Assembly (NCBI GenBank): GCA_022769845.1
Contig: JALEIO010000155.1
Location: forward strand, 1 to 18,464
Length of the DNA: 18,464 nucleotides
Reading direction: 5' to 3'
Origin: Oscillospiraceae bacterium
Lineage (GTDB): Bacteria > Bacillota > Clostridia > UMGS1810
This document shows positions 1 to 6,242 of this stretch, piece by piece. The notes under the pieces were generated by a model. The model was not told the origin of the DNA. It was given only the letters and a program-made list of their open reading frames with translations, and made no database searches. Within the stretch, counting starts at the first letter, position 1; every line of letters starts with the position of its first letter. Both the position numbers and the translations under genes were made by a program.

Positions 1-206
1 GCCGTGTCAATAAGCGTACATGGTCCTATCGGAAAAATTTCAAGCGCCTTATGCACAGGGTCGGTGGTTGTGCCCAAAACATCGCTGACAATTGAAATTT
101 CCTGCCGTGCAAGCGCATTAATAAGCGACGATTTGCCGCTGTTCCTTTTTCCGAAAAATGCAATCTGTATTCTGTTTGCGCTTGGCGTTGAGTTTAAATC
201 TGCCAT
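1..206 (-). CDS. hydF: [FeFe]-hydrogenase H-cluster maturation GTPase HydF (N-terminal part)
   Basis: HydF is the scaffold and GTPase that receives the 2Fe subcluster built by HydE and HydG and delivers it to apo-hydrogenase in the cytoplasm. Only the first 68 codons are in the window; the rest lies off the left edge. The translation begins MADLNSTPSANRIQIAFFGK. A Walker A/G1 motif GKRNSGKS falls at residues 19-26, a G2-region GTTTDP at 46-51, and the start of the G3 DTxG motif at the window edge. The opening phrase with small residues before RIxIxFFGKRN, followed by SIVSDVxGTTTDPV, is typical of HydF rather than of Era or EngA GTPases. The ATG at 204-206 has a GAGGTG ribosome binding site a few bases upstream. 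HydE and HydG are not visible. It implies an anaerobe with [FeFe]-hydrogenase. Identification is confident; gene completeness cannot be judged. Confidence 0.88.
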   Translation of the reverse strand, partial: MADLNSTPSANRIQIAFFGKRNSGKSSLINALARQEISIVSDVLGTTTDPVHKALEIFPIGPCTLIDT

Positions 207-245
207 AAAAATCACCTCTGAATATATATTTATATGAAAAATAAT

Positions 246-277
246 AATCCTTGCCGCAAGACGACAAGGATTTTTTT
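246..277. terminator. Hairpin with flanking T-tracts between the carboxypeptidase gene and hydF
   Basis: AATCCTTG (246-253) pairs with CAAGGATT (265-272) around an 11-base loop. On the plus strand a run of seven T follows. On the minus strand, the direction of the flanking genes, the hairpin is followed by ATTATTATTTTT. It probably ends the carboxypeptidase transcript. The minus-strand T-tract is interrupted, so efficiency in that direction is uncertain. Confidence 0.5.
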
Positions 278-320
278 CCGTTCGCCTTAAAGTCAGAAAT
301 TCTCTTTCTTCTCGGGGAAT

Positions 321-1571
321 TTACATATTGTAATATTTATAGTTTGAATTAATTCTTTCTTTTTTCTTTTTCTCGGCAATCCGTTTTTTATTGCGCTTGT
401 TAATATAAATAAGGAGAATTATAAACAGCACAATAAATACCAAAATAAGATAAAGCAAAACAGTAAAAATCAGCTTAATCACATTAAGAACCGCCGTGCC
501 GAAACCGCCGTTATTTTCAGCAACAACGCCTATTTTTTGAGTAACGTCATTTTCGCCGCCTTTAAGCGTTATAAAAATCTCATTATTTATAACATCCACG
601 CTCTGCGTAAGATTTTCACGCTTAACGTCCGTTGGAAGAATTATAACAAAATCGTTTTGAATATCGGCATACTGGCTTTTCTTAAGCTTAACCATTCCTT
701 TTAAATCGTCCTTGCTTATGACGAACCGATAAAAACTTCCGAAACCGTAATCCAAAAGAATTTTTGTATCATTATACTGCTTGAATTTGTTATCGTGACC
801 GAGCGTCACAACAATAAGGCATCTGTCGTCTTTTTTTGCAACAGTAACAAGCGTTGAACGCGCGGCATTTGTAAAGCCTGTTTTACCGAAAATTACCCCC
901 TGATAATACTGCGCCGTATCCTTGTCCATCATTCTGTGACCGACCGACATTTCCAAATCCTCGGCACGGACATTATTTTTATGCAGCGTATATTTTACCT
1001 CGGAGGCAGCACTCATAAGCTTTTCGTTTTGCGTTGCCGCCTTGGTTATAAGCATCATATCATATGCAGTTGTATAATGATTGTCATCGGTAAGCCCGGT
1101 AGGATTTGTAAAATGCGTATTATTTGCGCCAAGCTCCTTTGCGCGCGTATTCATAAGCTCCACAAACTTATCGACCGAACCGCTTATGTGGCACGCAAGA
1201 AGTATTGCCGCATCATTTGCCGAGCGAAGATACGCTGCCATAAAAGCGTCTTTTACAGTAATTTCTTCACCCTGCCTGAAATCAGCAATAATAGCGTCTG
1301 ACGGCATACCCAAAAGACAAGTATTATCCACCGTAAATTTATCTTCAAAATTGCAGTTCTCCGCAGTAAGCAGCAGAGTCATTATTTTTGTAATACTTGC
1401 AGGATGCATTTTTTTATTCGGTTCTTTTTCGTATAAAACCGAATTTTGGTCAACGTCGAACAAAACAGCAGAATCCGACTCAACATTTACACTCGGCGCG
1501 CAAAAGACCTGCGAAAAAGAACTGAAAATTATTAAAAAAAGGAAAAGATACGATAAAATCCTTTTTTTCAT
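321..1571 (-). CDS. dacF: Serine-type D-Ala-D-Ala carboxypeptidase (DacF/PBP5 family)
   Basis: This enzyme trims the terminal D-Ala from peptidoglycan stem peptides outside the membrane. The 416-residue protein has a signal peptide (about 1-24, basic start then a long hydrophobic run). All three peptidase S11 motifs are present: SxxK at 59-62 (SITK), SxN at 117-119 (SAN) and KTG at 230-232. A C-terminal beta-rich PBP5 domain follows, then a clear transmembrane helix at about 363-390 and a lysine-rich cytoplasmic tail. The usual anchor in this family is an amphipathic helix, so a true transmembrane segment plus basic tail is slightly unusual. I start at the ATG at 1569-1571 because GGAGG lies 7 bases upstream; an ORF extending to 1601 would add ten residues without a ribosome site. 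In Bacillus subtilis dacF sits upstream of spoIIAA, but here it is separate with its own vegetative-type promoter. The DacF versus DacA/DacB subtype is not certain. Confidence 0.88.
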   Translation of the reverse strand: MKKRILSYLFLFLIIFSSFSQVFCAPSVNVESDSAVLFDVDQNSVLYEKEPNKKMHPASITKIMTLLLTAENCNFEDKFTVDNTCLLGMPSDAIIADFRQGEEITVKDAFMAAYLRSANDAAILLACHISGSVDKFVELMNTRAKELGANNTHFTNPTGLTDDNHYTTAYDMMLITKAATQNEKLMSAASEVKYTLHKNNVRAEDLEMSVGHRMMDKDTAQYYQGVIFGKTGFTNAARSTLVTVAKKDDRCLIVVTLGHDNKFKQYNDTKILLDYGFGSFYRFVISKDDLKGMVKLKKSQYADIQNDFVIILPTDVKRENLTQSVDVINNEIFITLKGGENDVTQKIGVVAENNGGFGTAVLNVIKLIFTVLLYLILVFIVLFIILLIYINKRNKKRIAEKKKKERINSNYKYYNM

Positions 1572-1602
1572 TGAATGTCCTCCGTAAAATATGTATTCCA
1601 AA

Positions 1603-1637
1603 ACCTATATTTAGACTATAATAACATATATTTAGAC
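1603..1637. repeat. Two direct repeats 21 bp apart, candidate operator
   Basis: TATATTTAGAC occurs at 1606-1616 and again at 1627-1637. The match extends to 13 of 14 bases if the preceding AC and a variable base are included. The 21-bp period is two helical turns, so both copies face the same side of the DNA. They overlap the predicted carboxypeptidase promoter in the divergent carboxypeptidase/PAP2 spacer. A weaker inverted relative, GTCTTAAAAT, is at 1671-1680. The cognate regulator is unknown. Confidence 0.45.
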
Positions 1638-1646
1638 ATATTACAA
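1618..1646 (-). promoter_or_regulatory. Predicted sigma-A promoter of the carboxypeptidase gene
   Basis: Read on the minus strand, TTGTAA (1641-1646) and TATTAT (1618-1623) are separated by exactly 17 bases. The predicted start is near 1611, about 40 bases before the ATG. One copy of a repeated ATATTTAGAC element lies in the spacer and another lies over the predicted start site. Confidence 0.55.
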
Positions 1647-1686
1647 CCAAAATTTGAATTTTGTAATATTGTCTTAAAATTTTACC

Positions 1687-1715
1687 TTGCGCAAATGGCA
1701 AAATAGTGATATACT
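1687..1715 (+). promoter_or_regulatory. Predicted sigma-A promoter of the PAP2 phosphatase gene
   Basis: TTGCGC (1687-1692) and TATACT (1710-1715) are separated by 17 bases. The predicted start falls a few bases before the ribosome binding site GGAGG at 1723-1727, giving a very short leader. Confidence 0.5.
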
Positions 1716-1735
1716 GACAATCGGAGGCGATATTT

Positions 1736-2311
1736 TTGAATTTTGAATTAGCAATTCTTGACTTTATACAAAAGTTTATTCGCTGTCCTTTTCTTGATAT
1801 GGCAATTCCTAAAATTTCCGCTCTCGGAAACGGAGGACTTGTGTGGATAATATTCACTGCTGTTTTGCTTACAATGAAAAGAACGCGAAAATACGGATTA
1901 TATATGTCTCTTTCACTGATAATTATGCTGGTTGTGTGCAACATTACACTAAAACCCCTTGTTGCGCGTTTGCGCCCGTTTACACAAAACAACTCGGTAA
2001 CGCTGCTGATTGACGAGCCTAACGATTATTCCTTTCCATCAGGTCATACAATGGCGGCTTTTGCGGCGGCAACAGCATTTTTTATGTGTTATTTGAGCCG
2101 AAAAGACGAGGAGAAAAAAACTTTCTGCGACAGCAAAATTCTTGTAATATTTATGTTTGCGTTCGCCATTGTGATAGCGTTTACACGTCTTTATCTCTAC
2201 GTTCACTACCCGTCGGACGTGTTTGCGGCACTTGTGCTCGGTGTAATTGACGGAATTTTGTCGGCAAAAATAATAGAAAAGCTTATACAAAGCAAAAAAT
2301 TGAAAATGTAG
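1736..2311 (+). CDS. PAP2-family membrane phosphatase (lipid or undecaprenyl-diphosphate phosphatase)
   Basis: This is an integral membrane acid phosphatase of the PAP2 (PgpB/BcrC) family, which removes phosphate from lipid phosphates at the outer face of the membrane. The 191-residue protein shows all three signature motifs: K73 to R80-P81 (KxxxxxxRP), PSGH at 101-104, and R151...H157...D161 (RxxxxxHxxxD). A Thr replaces the Ser that usually precedes R151. Hydrophobic helices surround each motif, giving about five or six membrane segments. The start is a TTG at 1736-1738, chosen because GGAGG ends 8 bases upstream and the protein then begins as expected for the family. A likely role is recycling undecaprenyl pyrophosphate, which would fit its divergence from a peptidoglycan carboxypeptidase. 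Phosphatidylglycerophosphate or another substrate is equally possible from sequence alone. Confidence 0.86.
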   Translation: MNFELAILDFIQKFIRCPFLDMAIPKISALGNGGLVWIIFTAVLLTMKRTRKYGLYMSLSLIIMLVVCNITLKPLVARLRPFTQNNSVTLLIDEPNDYSFPSGHTMAAFAAATAFFMCYLSRKDEEKKTFCDSKILVIFMFAFAIVIAFTRLYLYVHYPSDVFAALVLGVIDGILSAKIIEKLIQSKKLKM

Positions 2312-2330
2312 AAAAGCGTTCTTAACGCAT

Positions 2331-2357
2331 CAACCCCCTAACCCCCAATCTTGGGGG
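2331..2357. repeat. C-rich tandem and palindromic element downstream of the PAP2 gene
   Basis: An ACCCCCTAACCCCCAA stretch (short tandem of AACCCCCT-like units) is followed by TTGGGGG, so CCCCCAA (2342-2348) and TTGGGGG (2351-2357) form a perfect inverted repeat. It lies between the PAP2 stop and the shared terminator and stands out from the AT-rich surroundings. A second inverted repeat, ATTGCGC/GCGCAAT (2387-2393 and 2403-2409), follows. It looks like part of a dispersed intergenic repeat, but with one window I cannot show that it recurs. Confidence 0.35.
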
Positions 2358-2423
2358 CAGGATGGTTCGTTTTTTGAAACAAGCTGATTGCGCACTTCTC
2401 GCGCGCAATTTCCTATGTTATAA

Positions 2424-2458
2424 AAAAATCGGACGATGTAAAAATCGCCCGATTTTTT
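2424..2458. terminator. Bidirectional terminator between PAP2 gene and argG
   Basis: AAAAATCGG (2424-2432) pairs with CCGATTTTT (2449-2457), and CGAT (2434-2437) with ATCG (2444-2447) beyond one A-C mismatch, around a six-base loop. An A-run on one side and a T-run on the other make it work in both directions. It lies directly against the argG stop at 2460 and downstream of the PAP2 gene. Confidence 0.8.
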
Positions 2459-2459
2459 A

Positions 2460-3677
2460 TCAGTTATTCTTATTTTTTTCATTCATAAGAGCCCTTACCT
2501 TAAGAGGCAGGCCGAACAAATTGATAAATCCTTCCGCGTCCTTATGACTGTAAAGCTCGTGACTGTCGCCAAACGAAGCAATATCCTCGTTGTAAAGCGA
2601 ATATTTTGATTTTGCGCCGGCAGGAGAAATGTGACCTTTGTAAAGTTTTAATTTTACCTCACCTGTAACAGTTTGCTGTGTGGAATCAACAAATGCCGAA
2701 AGCGCCTCGCGAAGCGGAGTAAACCATTTGCCGTCGTAAACGAGCTCAGCAAACTTGATTGCCGCCTGACGCTTAAACGACTGTGTATCCCTGTCAAGAC
2801 AGAGATATTCAAGCTCCTCGTGCGCCGCATAAAGAATAGTTCCGCCCGGTGTTTCGTAAACTCCTCGGGATTTCATGCCCACAAGCCTGTCTTCAACAAT
2901 GTCCGCAATTCCAACCCCGTATTCGCCGCCGATTTTGTTAAGCTCCTGAACCAACGCAAGCGGAGAATAATTTTTACCGTCAATAGACACAGGCTCGCCT
3001 TTTTCAAAGCCTATTGTAATGTATTTCGGTGTATCGGGAGTTTTTTCCGGGGGAGTTGTAAGCTTTAACAAATTGTCAAGCTGCGGCTCATTCCAAGGAT
3101 CCTCCAAATCCATACCCTCATGGCTGATGTGCCAAACATTGCGGTCTCGGGAATACAAATCTTTTTTTGTAACCGGAATTTCTATGCCGTTTTTCTCTGC
3201 ATAGTCAACAGCGTCCTCCCTGGATTTAATGTCCCAAATTCGCCAGGGAGCAATAATTTTAAGCTCGGGAGCAAGAGCTTTTATTGTAAGCTCAAACCTA
3301 ACCTGGTCGTTGCCCTTGCCGGTTGCGCCGTGACAAATTGCAACAGCGCCCTCTTTTTTTGCAATCTCAACCAGTTTTTCCGCAATAATCGGACGAGCAT
3401 GCGATGTTCCGAGAAGATATTTTCCCTCGTAAACCGCGCCCGCTTTAAGTGTTGGGAAAATGTAATTTTTAACATATTCCTCTTTTAAATCTGCAATGTA
3501 TAATTTTGAAGCGCCTGCTTTTTTTGCTCTTTCTTCAAGACCTTCGGTTTCTTTTCCCTGACCGACGTCGCCGCAAACCGCAATAACCTCGTAATCATAG
3601 TTTTCAATTAACCAGTGGATAATAATTGATGTATCAAGTCCGCCTGAATACGCTAAAACAACTTTTTCTTTTGCCAT
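2460..3677 (-). CDS. argG: Argininosuccinate synthase
   Basis: ArgG joins citrulline and aspartate with ATP to give argininosuccinate, the penultimate step of arginine synthesis, in the cytoplasm. The 405-residue product has the normal length. It carries the PP-loop SGGLDTS at residues 11-17, the conserved YLLGTSHARPIIA segment at 87-99 and the ATG-KGNDQVRFE substrate loop at about 118-129. GGAGG sits 9 bases before the ATG at 3675-3677. No argH or other arginine gene is adjacent: the neighbour upstream is the divergent ruvC and downstream is a terminator, so argG is its own transcription unit in this window. Its spacer contains a palindrome over the predicted -10, consistent with control by an ArgR-type repressor, which is inference. 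Identification is very secure. Confidence 0.97.
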   Translation of the reverse strand: MAKEKVVLAYSGGLDTSIIIHWLIENYDYEVIAVCGDVGQGKETEGLEERAKKAGASKLYIADLKEEYVKNYIFPTLKAGAVYEGKYLLGTSHARPIIAEKLVEIAKKEGAVAICHGATGKGNDQVRFELTIKALAPELKIIAPWRIWDIKSREDAVDYAEKNGIEIPVTKKDLYSRDRNVWHISHEGMDLEDPWNEPQLDNLLKLTTPPEKTPDTPKYITIGFEKGEPVSIDGKNYSPLALVQELNKIGGEYGVGIADIVEDRLVGMKSRGVYETPGGTILYAAHEELEYLCLDRDTQSFKRQAAIKFAELVYDGKWFTPLREALSAFVDSTQQTVTGEVKLKLYKGHISPAGAKSKYSLYNEDIASFGDSHELYSHKDAEGFINLFGLPLKVRALMNEKNKNN

Positions 3678-3709
3678 CTTGATTTTCCTCCAATTTGTGT
3701 TAAAATATA

Positions 3710-3774
3710 AGTATATTATACATTATTTTTTACTTATTTCAATAGTGAATTTGCAAAATCGTGTATATTATACA
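3710..3774. promoter_or_regulatory. Pair of near-identical 13-bp palindromes, candidate argG operators
   Basis: TGTATATTATACA (3762-3774) is a perfect odd-centred palindrome. AGTATATTATACA (3710-3722) differs at one outer base. Their centres are 52 bp apart, near five helical turns, and the proximal copy encloses the argG -10. ArgR boxes in Firmicutes are AT-rich imperfect palindromes of similar length, so an arginine repressor site is a reasonable guess. The surroundings are very AT-rich, which raises the chance of coincidental palindromes. Confidence 0.4.
3715..3742 (-). promoter_or_regulatory. Predicted sigma-A promoter of argG
   Basis: Read on the minus strand, TTGAAA (3737-3742) and a consensus TATAAT (3715-3720) are 16 bases apart. 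The predicted start is about 30 bases upstream of the argG ATG. The -10 hexamer lies inside the palindrome at 3710-3722. Confidence 0.6.
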
Positions 3775-3820
3775 ATTTTTTTATAAAAGAAAGGTGCATA
3801 ATAGGCATAAATATACATTT

Positions 3821-3834
3821 TATACATATGTATA
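3821..3834. promoter_or_regulatory. 14-bp perfect palindrome immediately upstream of ruvC
   Basis: TATACATATGTATA is a perfect palindrome ending 9 bases before the first ruvC ATG. It overlaps a possible -10 TATACT at 3831-3836. No good -35 is visible at the right distance, and no Bacillus-type LexA box (CGAAC-N4-GTTCG) is present in the spacer. Confidence 0.3.
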
Positions 3835-3843
3835 CTGCATAAT

Positions 3844-4350
3844 ATGCAAATATTGATTATGATTATTCTTGGAATTGACCCGGGTATTGCAATTGTAGGC
3901 TATGGTGTGATAGAATATAAGGGTAACAAGTTTAAGGTTATGGATTACGGTGCAATAACCACGCCTGCCGGTATGAAGGTGAAAGACAGACTTAAAATTA
4001 TTTATGACGGCGTTATTGATATTATACAAACACATAAGCCGGACTGCATTGCAATCGAGGAGCTTTTTTACAACAATAACGCAAAAACGGTTATAAACGT
4101 TGCCCAGGGGCGCGCTATGCCCTATCTTGCCGCGGCGAATACAAATCTTGAAATATACGAATATACCCCTCTGCAGGTTAAACAAGCGGTTGTGGGCTAT
4201 GGCAGAGCGGAGAAAAAGCAGGTTCAGCAAATGACAAAAATGCTGCTTAATCTCGAAAAAATTCCCAAGCCCGACGATACCGCCGACGCGCTTGCTATCG
4301 CCGTTTGTCACGCACATTCGTTCAGAATGAACCAAAAAATAGATTTTTAA
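3844..4350 (+). CDS. ruvC: Crossover junction endodeoxyribonuclease RuvC
   Basis: RuvC is the dimeric resolvase that nicks Holliday junctions symmetrically in complex with RuvAB. The 168-residue translation has the RNase H-like fold with the acidic residues in place: D12 in GIDPG, E72 in IEEL, and D145 and D148 in PDDTADALAIAVCHAHS. These correspond to Escherichia coli D7, E66, D138 and D141. Two in-frame starts exist, 3844 and 3859. The second gives MIILGIDPG, the usual family N-terminus. Neither has a recognisable ribosome binding site, so the choice is open. If the TATACT at 3831-3836 is the -10, transcription would begin at about the first ATG. ruvA follows 15 bases later in the conserved ruvC-ruvA-ruvB order. 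Confidence 0.93.
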   Translation: MQILIMIILGIDPGIAIVGYGVIEYKGNKFKVMDYGAITTPAGMKVKDRLKIIYDGVIDIIQTHKPDCIAIEELFYNNNAKTVINVAQGRAMPYLAAANTNLEIYEYTPLQVKQAVVGYGRAEKKQVQQMTKMLLNLEKIPKPDDTADALAIAVCHAHSFRMNQKIDF

Positions 4351-4365
4351 TACAAGGAGAATTTT

Positions 4366-4971
4366 ATGTTCAGCTATCTAAAAGGTTTTTTGGCACAAAA
4401 GGGTCAGAATTATGTTGTAATCGACGTTTCGGGCGTTGGATTTAAGGTTTATACCTCAATGACCTCTCTCGAAGGCATTGCCGCCAAAAACGAAAACGAC
4501 CCTGTTACGTTTTACACATATTTATACATAAAGGAAGGTATTATGGATTTATACGGCTTTTCCACTCAGGAGGAGCTTAATATGTTTGAGCTGTTAATCT
4601 CGGTATCAGGAGTCGGCGCAAAGGGCGCAATCGCAATTTTATCATCGCTTACTCCTCAAAAACTTGCCGTAAGCCTTGTTACAAATGACGTTTCTTCAAT
4701 TAAAAAGGCATCGGGAATAGGTCCTAAAACAGCACAGAGAATTATACTTGAATTAAAAGATAAAATCAAAAACGAAGAACTTACAGCGTCAGCAGAAAAC
4801 GGCGGCATATCAGAAGAAATACCGCTTACCAGCAGCAGAGCAGAGGCGGTAAGCGCACTTATGGTATTGGGATATTCAAAATTTGAAGCCGAACGTGCGG
4901 TGTCAAAGATAGACACAAGCCTTACCGAAACCGAAGATATTATAAAAGCGGCGCTCAAGGCGCTTATTTAA
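4366..4971 (+). CDS. ruvA: Holliday junction branch migration protein RuvA
   Basis: RuvA tetramers bind the four-way junction and load RuvB hexamers on opposite arms. The 201-residue protein has the normal length and three-domain plan: an N-terminal OB fold (about 1-63), then a region with two helix-hairpin-helix motifs and, after a linker rich in Glu and Ser, a C-terminal RuvB-binding three-helix domain (about 155-201). The helix-hairpin-helix motifs are visible as VSGVGAKGA and SGIGPKTAQRI. AAGGAG lies 8 bases before the ATG. It sits 15 bases after ruvC and 18 before ruvB, consistent with one operon. Confidence 0.96.
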   Translation: MFSYLKGFLAQKGQNYVVIDVSGVGFKVYTSMTSLEGIAAKNENDPVTFYTYLYIKEGIMDLYGFSTQEELNMFELLISVSGVGAKGAIAILSSLTPQKLAVSLVTNDVSSIKKASGIGPKTAQRIILELKDKIKNEELTASAENGGISEEIPLTSSRAEAVSALMVLGYSKFEAERAVSKIDTSLTETEDIIKAALKALI

Positions 4972-4989
4972 CGCGAAAGGATACAAAAA

Positions 4990-5997
4990 ATGGATTTTAA
5001 CGAAAGAATAATTACCTCTGATTTTATCGACGAGGATGTCGACATTGAAACAAGCCTTCGTCCAAAGCATTTGGACGAATATGTAGGTCAGGATAAAATA
5101 AAAGAAAATTTATCGGTTTATATCGAGGCCGCCAAAAGCCGAAATGAAGCGCTTGATCACGTTCTTTTATACGGACCTCCGGGGCTCGGCAAAACCACGC
5201 TGTCAAATATTATCGCAAATGAAATGGGCGTAAATATAAGAATAACCAGCGGCCCTGCAATAGAAAAGCCGGGCGATTTGGCAGGAATACTTACAAATCT
5301 TGCCGAGCACGATATTTTGTTCATAGATGAAATTCATCGTTTGAGCGCAAGTGTTGAAGAAGTTTTGTATCCTGCAATGGAGGATTTTTCGCTTGATATT
5401 ATAATCGGAAAAGGTCCCAGTGCGCGCTCTATAAGGCTTGATTTGCCAAAATTCACTCTTATCGGTGCAACCACAAAAGCAGGCAGAATTACCTCTCCTC
5501 TACGCGACCGTTTTGGTGTTCTTGCTCGTCTTGAACTTTACACAAATGCGCAGCTTAAAGAAATTGTGGAGCGAAGTGCAAAAATTTTAAATGTAAAAAT
5601 CGACTCGGACGGCGCGTATGAAATAGCGTCCCGCTCACGCGGCACTCCACGAATTGCAAATCGTCTTTTAAAGCGTGTCAGAGATTTCGGTCAGGTTTAC
5701 GGAGACGGTTCTGTTACAAAAAAAATCGCACAGCTTGCGCTTGAAAAAATCGAGATTGACAAAATCGGGCTTGATTCCACCGACGCAAATATGATAATGT
5801 CAATGATTAAAAATTTTGGCGGCGGTCCCGTCGGACTTGATACTCTTGCCGCAACAATAGGCGAAGACGCAAATACCATTGAGGACGTTTACGAACCTTA
5901 TCTTTTGCAGCTTGGATTTATAAACCGCACGCCGAGAGGAAGAATTGTAACAAAATCTGCCTATGACCACTTCAAAATTCCGTTTGACAAAGAATGA
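4990..5997 (+). CDS. ruvB: Holliday junction branch migration DNA helicase RuvB
   Basis: RuvB is the AAA+ ring motor that pumps DNA through the RuvA-bound junction. The 335-residue protein is full length. Walker A GPPGLGKTT is at residues 62-70, Walker B ILFIDEIHRL at 109-118, sensor 1 TLIGATTKAG at 156-165, and the arginine-finger region LRDRFG at 171-176. The C-terminal winged helix ends in the conserved RTPRGRIVT segment. The first 20 residues are acidic, as common in Firmicutes. A GAAAGG ribosome site precedes the ATG by about nine bases. A strong terminator starts at the stop codon, so ruvCAB ends here; no queA or tgt follows as in some other bacteria. Confidence 0.97.
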   Translation: MDFNERIITSDFIDEDVDIETSLRPKHLDEYVGQDKIKENLSVYIEAAKSRNEALDHVLLYGPPGLGKTTLSNIIANEMGVNIRITSGPAIEKPGDLAGILTNLAEHDILFIDEIHRLSASVEEVLYPAMEDFSLDIIIGKGPSARSIRLDLPKFTLIGATTKAGRITSPLRDRFGVLARLELYTNAQLKEIVERSAKILNVKIDSDGAYEIASRSRGTPRIANRLLKRVRDFGQVYGDGSVTKKIAQLALEKIEIDKIGLDSTDANMIMSMIKNFGGGPVGLDTLAATIGEDANTIEDVYEPYLLQLGFINRTPRGRIVTKSAYDHFKIPFDKE

Positions 5998-6037
5998 AAA
6001 AAGACTTTAGATAAATTTTTTTATCTAAAGTCTTTTT
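5997..6037. terminator. Strong bidirectional terminator between ruvB and the spoIIA side
   Basis: GACTTTAGATAAA (6003-6015) and TTTATCTAAAGTC (6020-6032) form a perfect 13-bp stem with a TTTT loop. Six A before and five T after extend it and supply U-tracts in both directions. It ends ruvCAB on the plus strand and whatever reads leftward from sigF or the small ORF on the minus strand. Confidence 0.9.
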
Positions 6038-6039
6038 AT

Positions 6040-6135
6040 TTACTTTAAATGCAACAGAATTGCTGCTGTTATCGCTTGCATATGCATCAAAAAATGTAAA
6101 AACGCAGCCGCACAGCAAATAAATCTTTTAAGCAT
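6040..6135 (-). CDS. Possible 31-residue small protein
   Basis: A short ORF begins at ATG 6133-6135 with GGAG eight bases upstream and ends at TAA 6040-6042, directly before the terminator. The peptide starts MLKRFICCAAAFLHFLMHMQ and is hydrophobic, with two Cys near the N-terminus and a basic C-terminal Lys. I do not recognise it. It occupies most of the non-coding gap of about 245 bases between ruvB and sigF. It has a possible promoter of its own (TTGACA at 6210-6215), so the 6040-6180 stretch could instead be a small RNA of roughly 180 nt ending at the terminator. Chance occurrence of a 31-codon ORF is quite possible; the ribosome site and placement are the only support. Confidence 0.3.
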   Translation of the reverse strand: MLKRFICCAAAFLHFLMHMQAITAAILLHLK

Positions 6136-6185
6136 TATATCCACTCCAAAGAAAATACTTTATAAAAATATTGTATTGCAGAAAT

Positions 6186-6215
6186 AAAATATCAATTTCA
6201 TTTGCTTTATGTCAA
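6186..6215 (-). promoter_or_regulatory. Possible sigma-A promoter in the sigF-ruvB gap
   Basis: On the minus strand a consensus -35 TTGACA (6210-6215) is followed after 18 bases by TATTTT (6186-6191). It would start a transcript near 6179 that covers the 31-codon ORF and ends at the terminator at about 5997. The -10 is weak. Confidence 0.35.
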
Positions 6216-6242
6216 CCGCAATTTTCTCATTTTTTAGTAATT

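Noticed and set aside
206..275. hydF promoter with its -35 (TTGCGG) inside the upstream hairpin
   Set aside because: The spacing to the nearest TATA-like -10 is 18-19 bases with poor matches, so it is not convincing.
1480..1992. 170-codon minus-strand ORF opposite the start of the PAP2 gene
   Set aside because: It overlaps the carboxypeptidase start and the PAP2 gene, both of which have clear family motifs and ribosome sites. Its own product shows no recognisable feature.
2362..2547. 61-codon plus-strand ORF after the PAP2 gene
   Set aside because: It runs through the bidirectional terminator and into the 3' end of argG on the other strand and has no ribosome site.
3678..3843. LexA box for ruvCAB
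   Set aside because: No CGAAC-N4-GTTCG-type sequence is present; only AT-rich palindromes are.
3820..4335. 171-codon minus-strand ORF opposite ruvC
   Set aside because: It is a shadow of ruvC, whose catalytic residues are complete.
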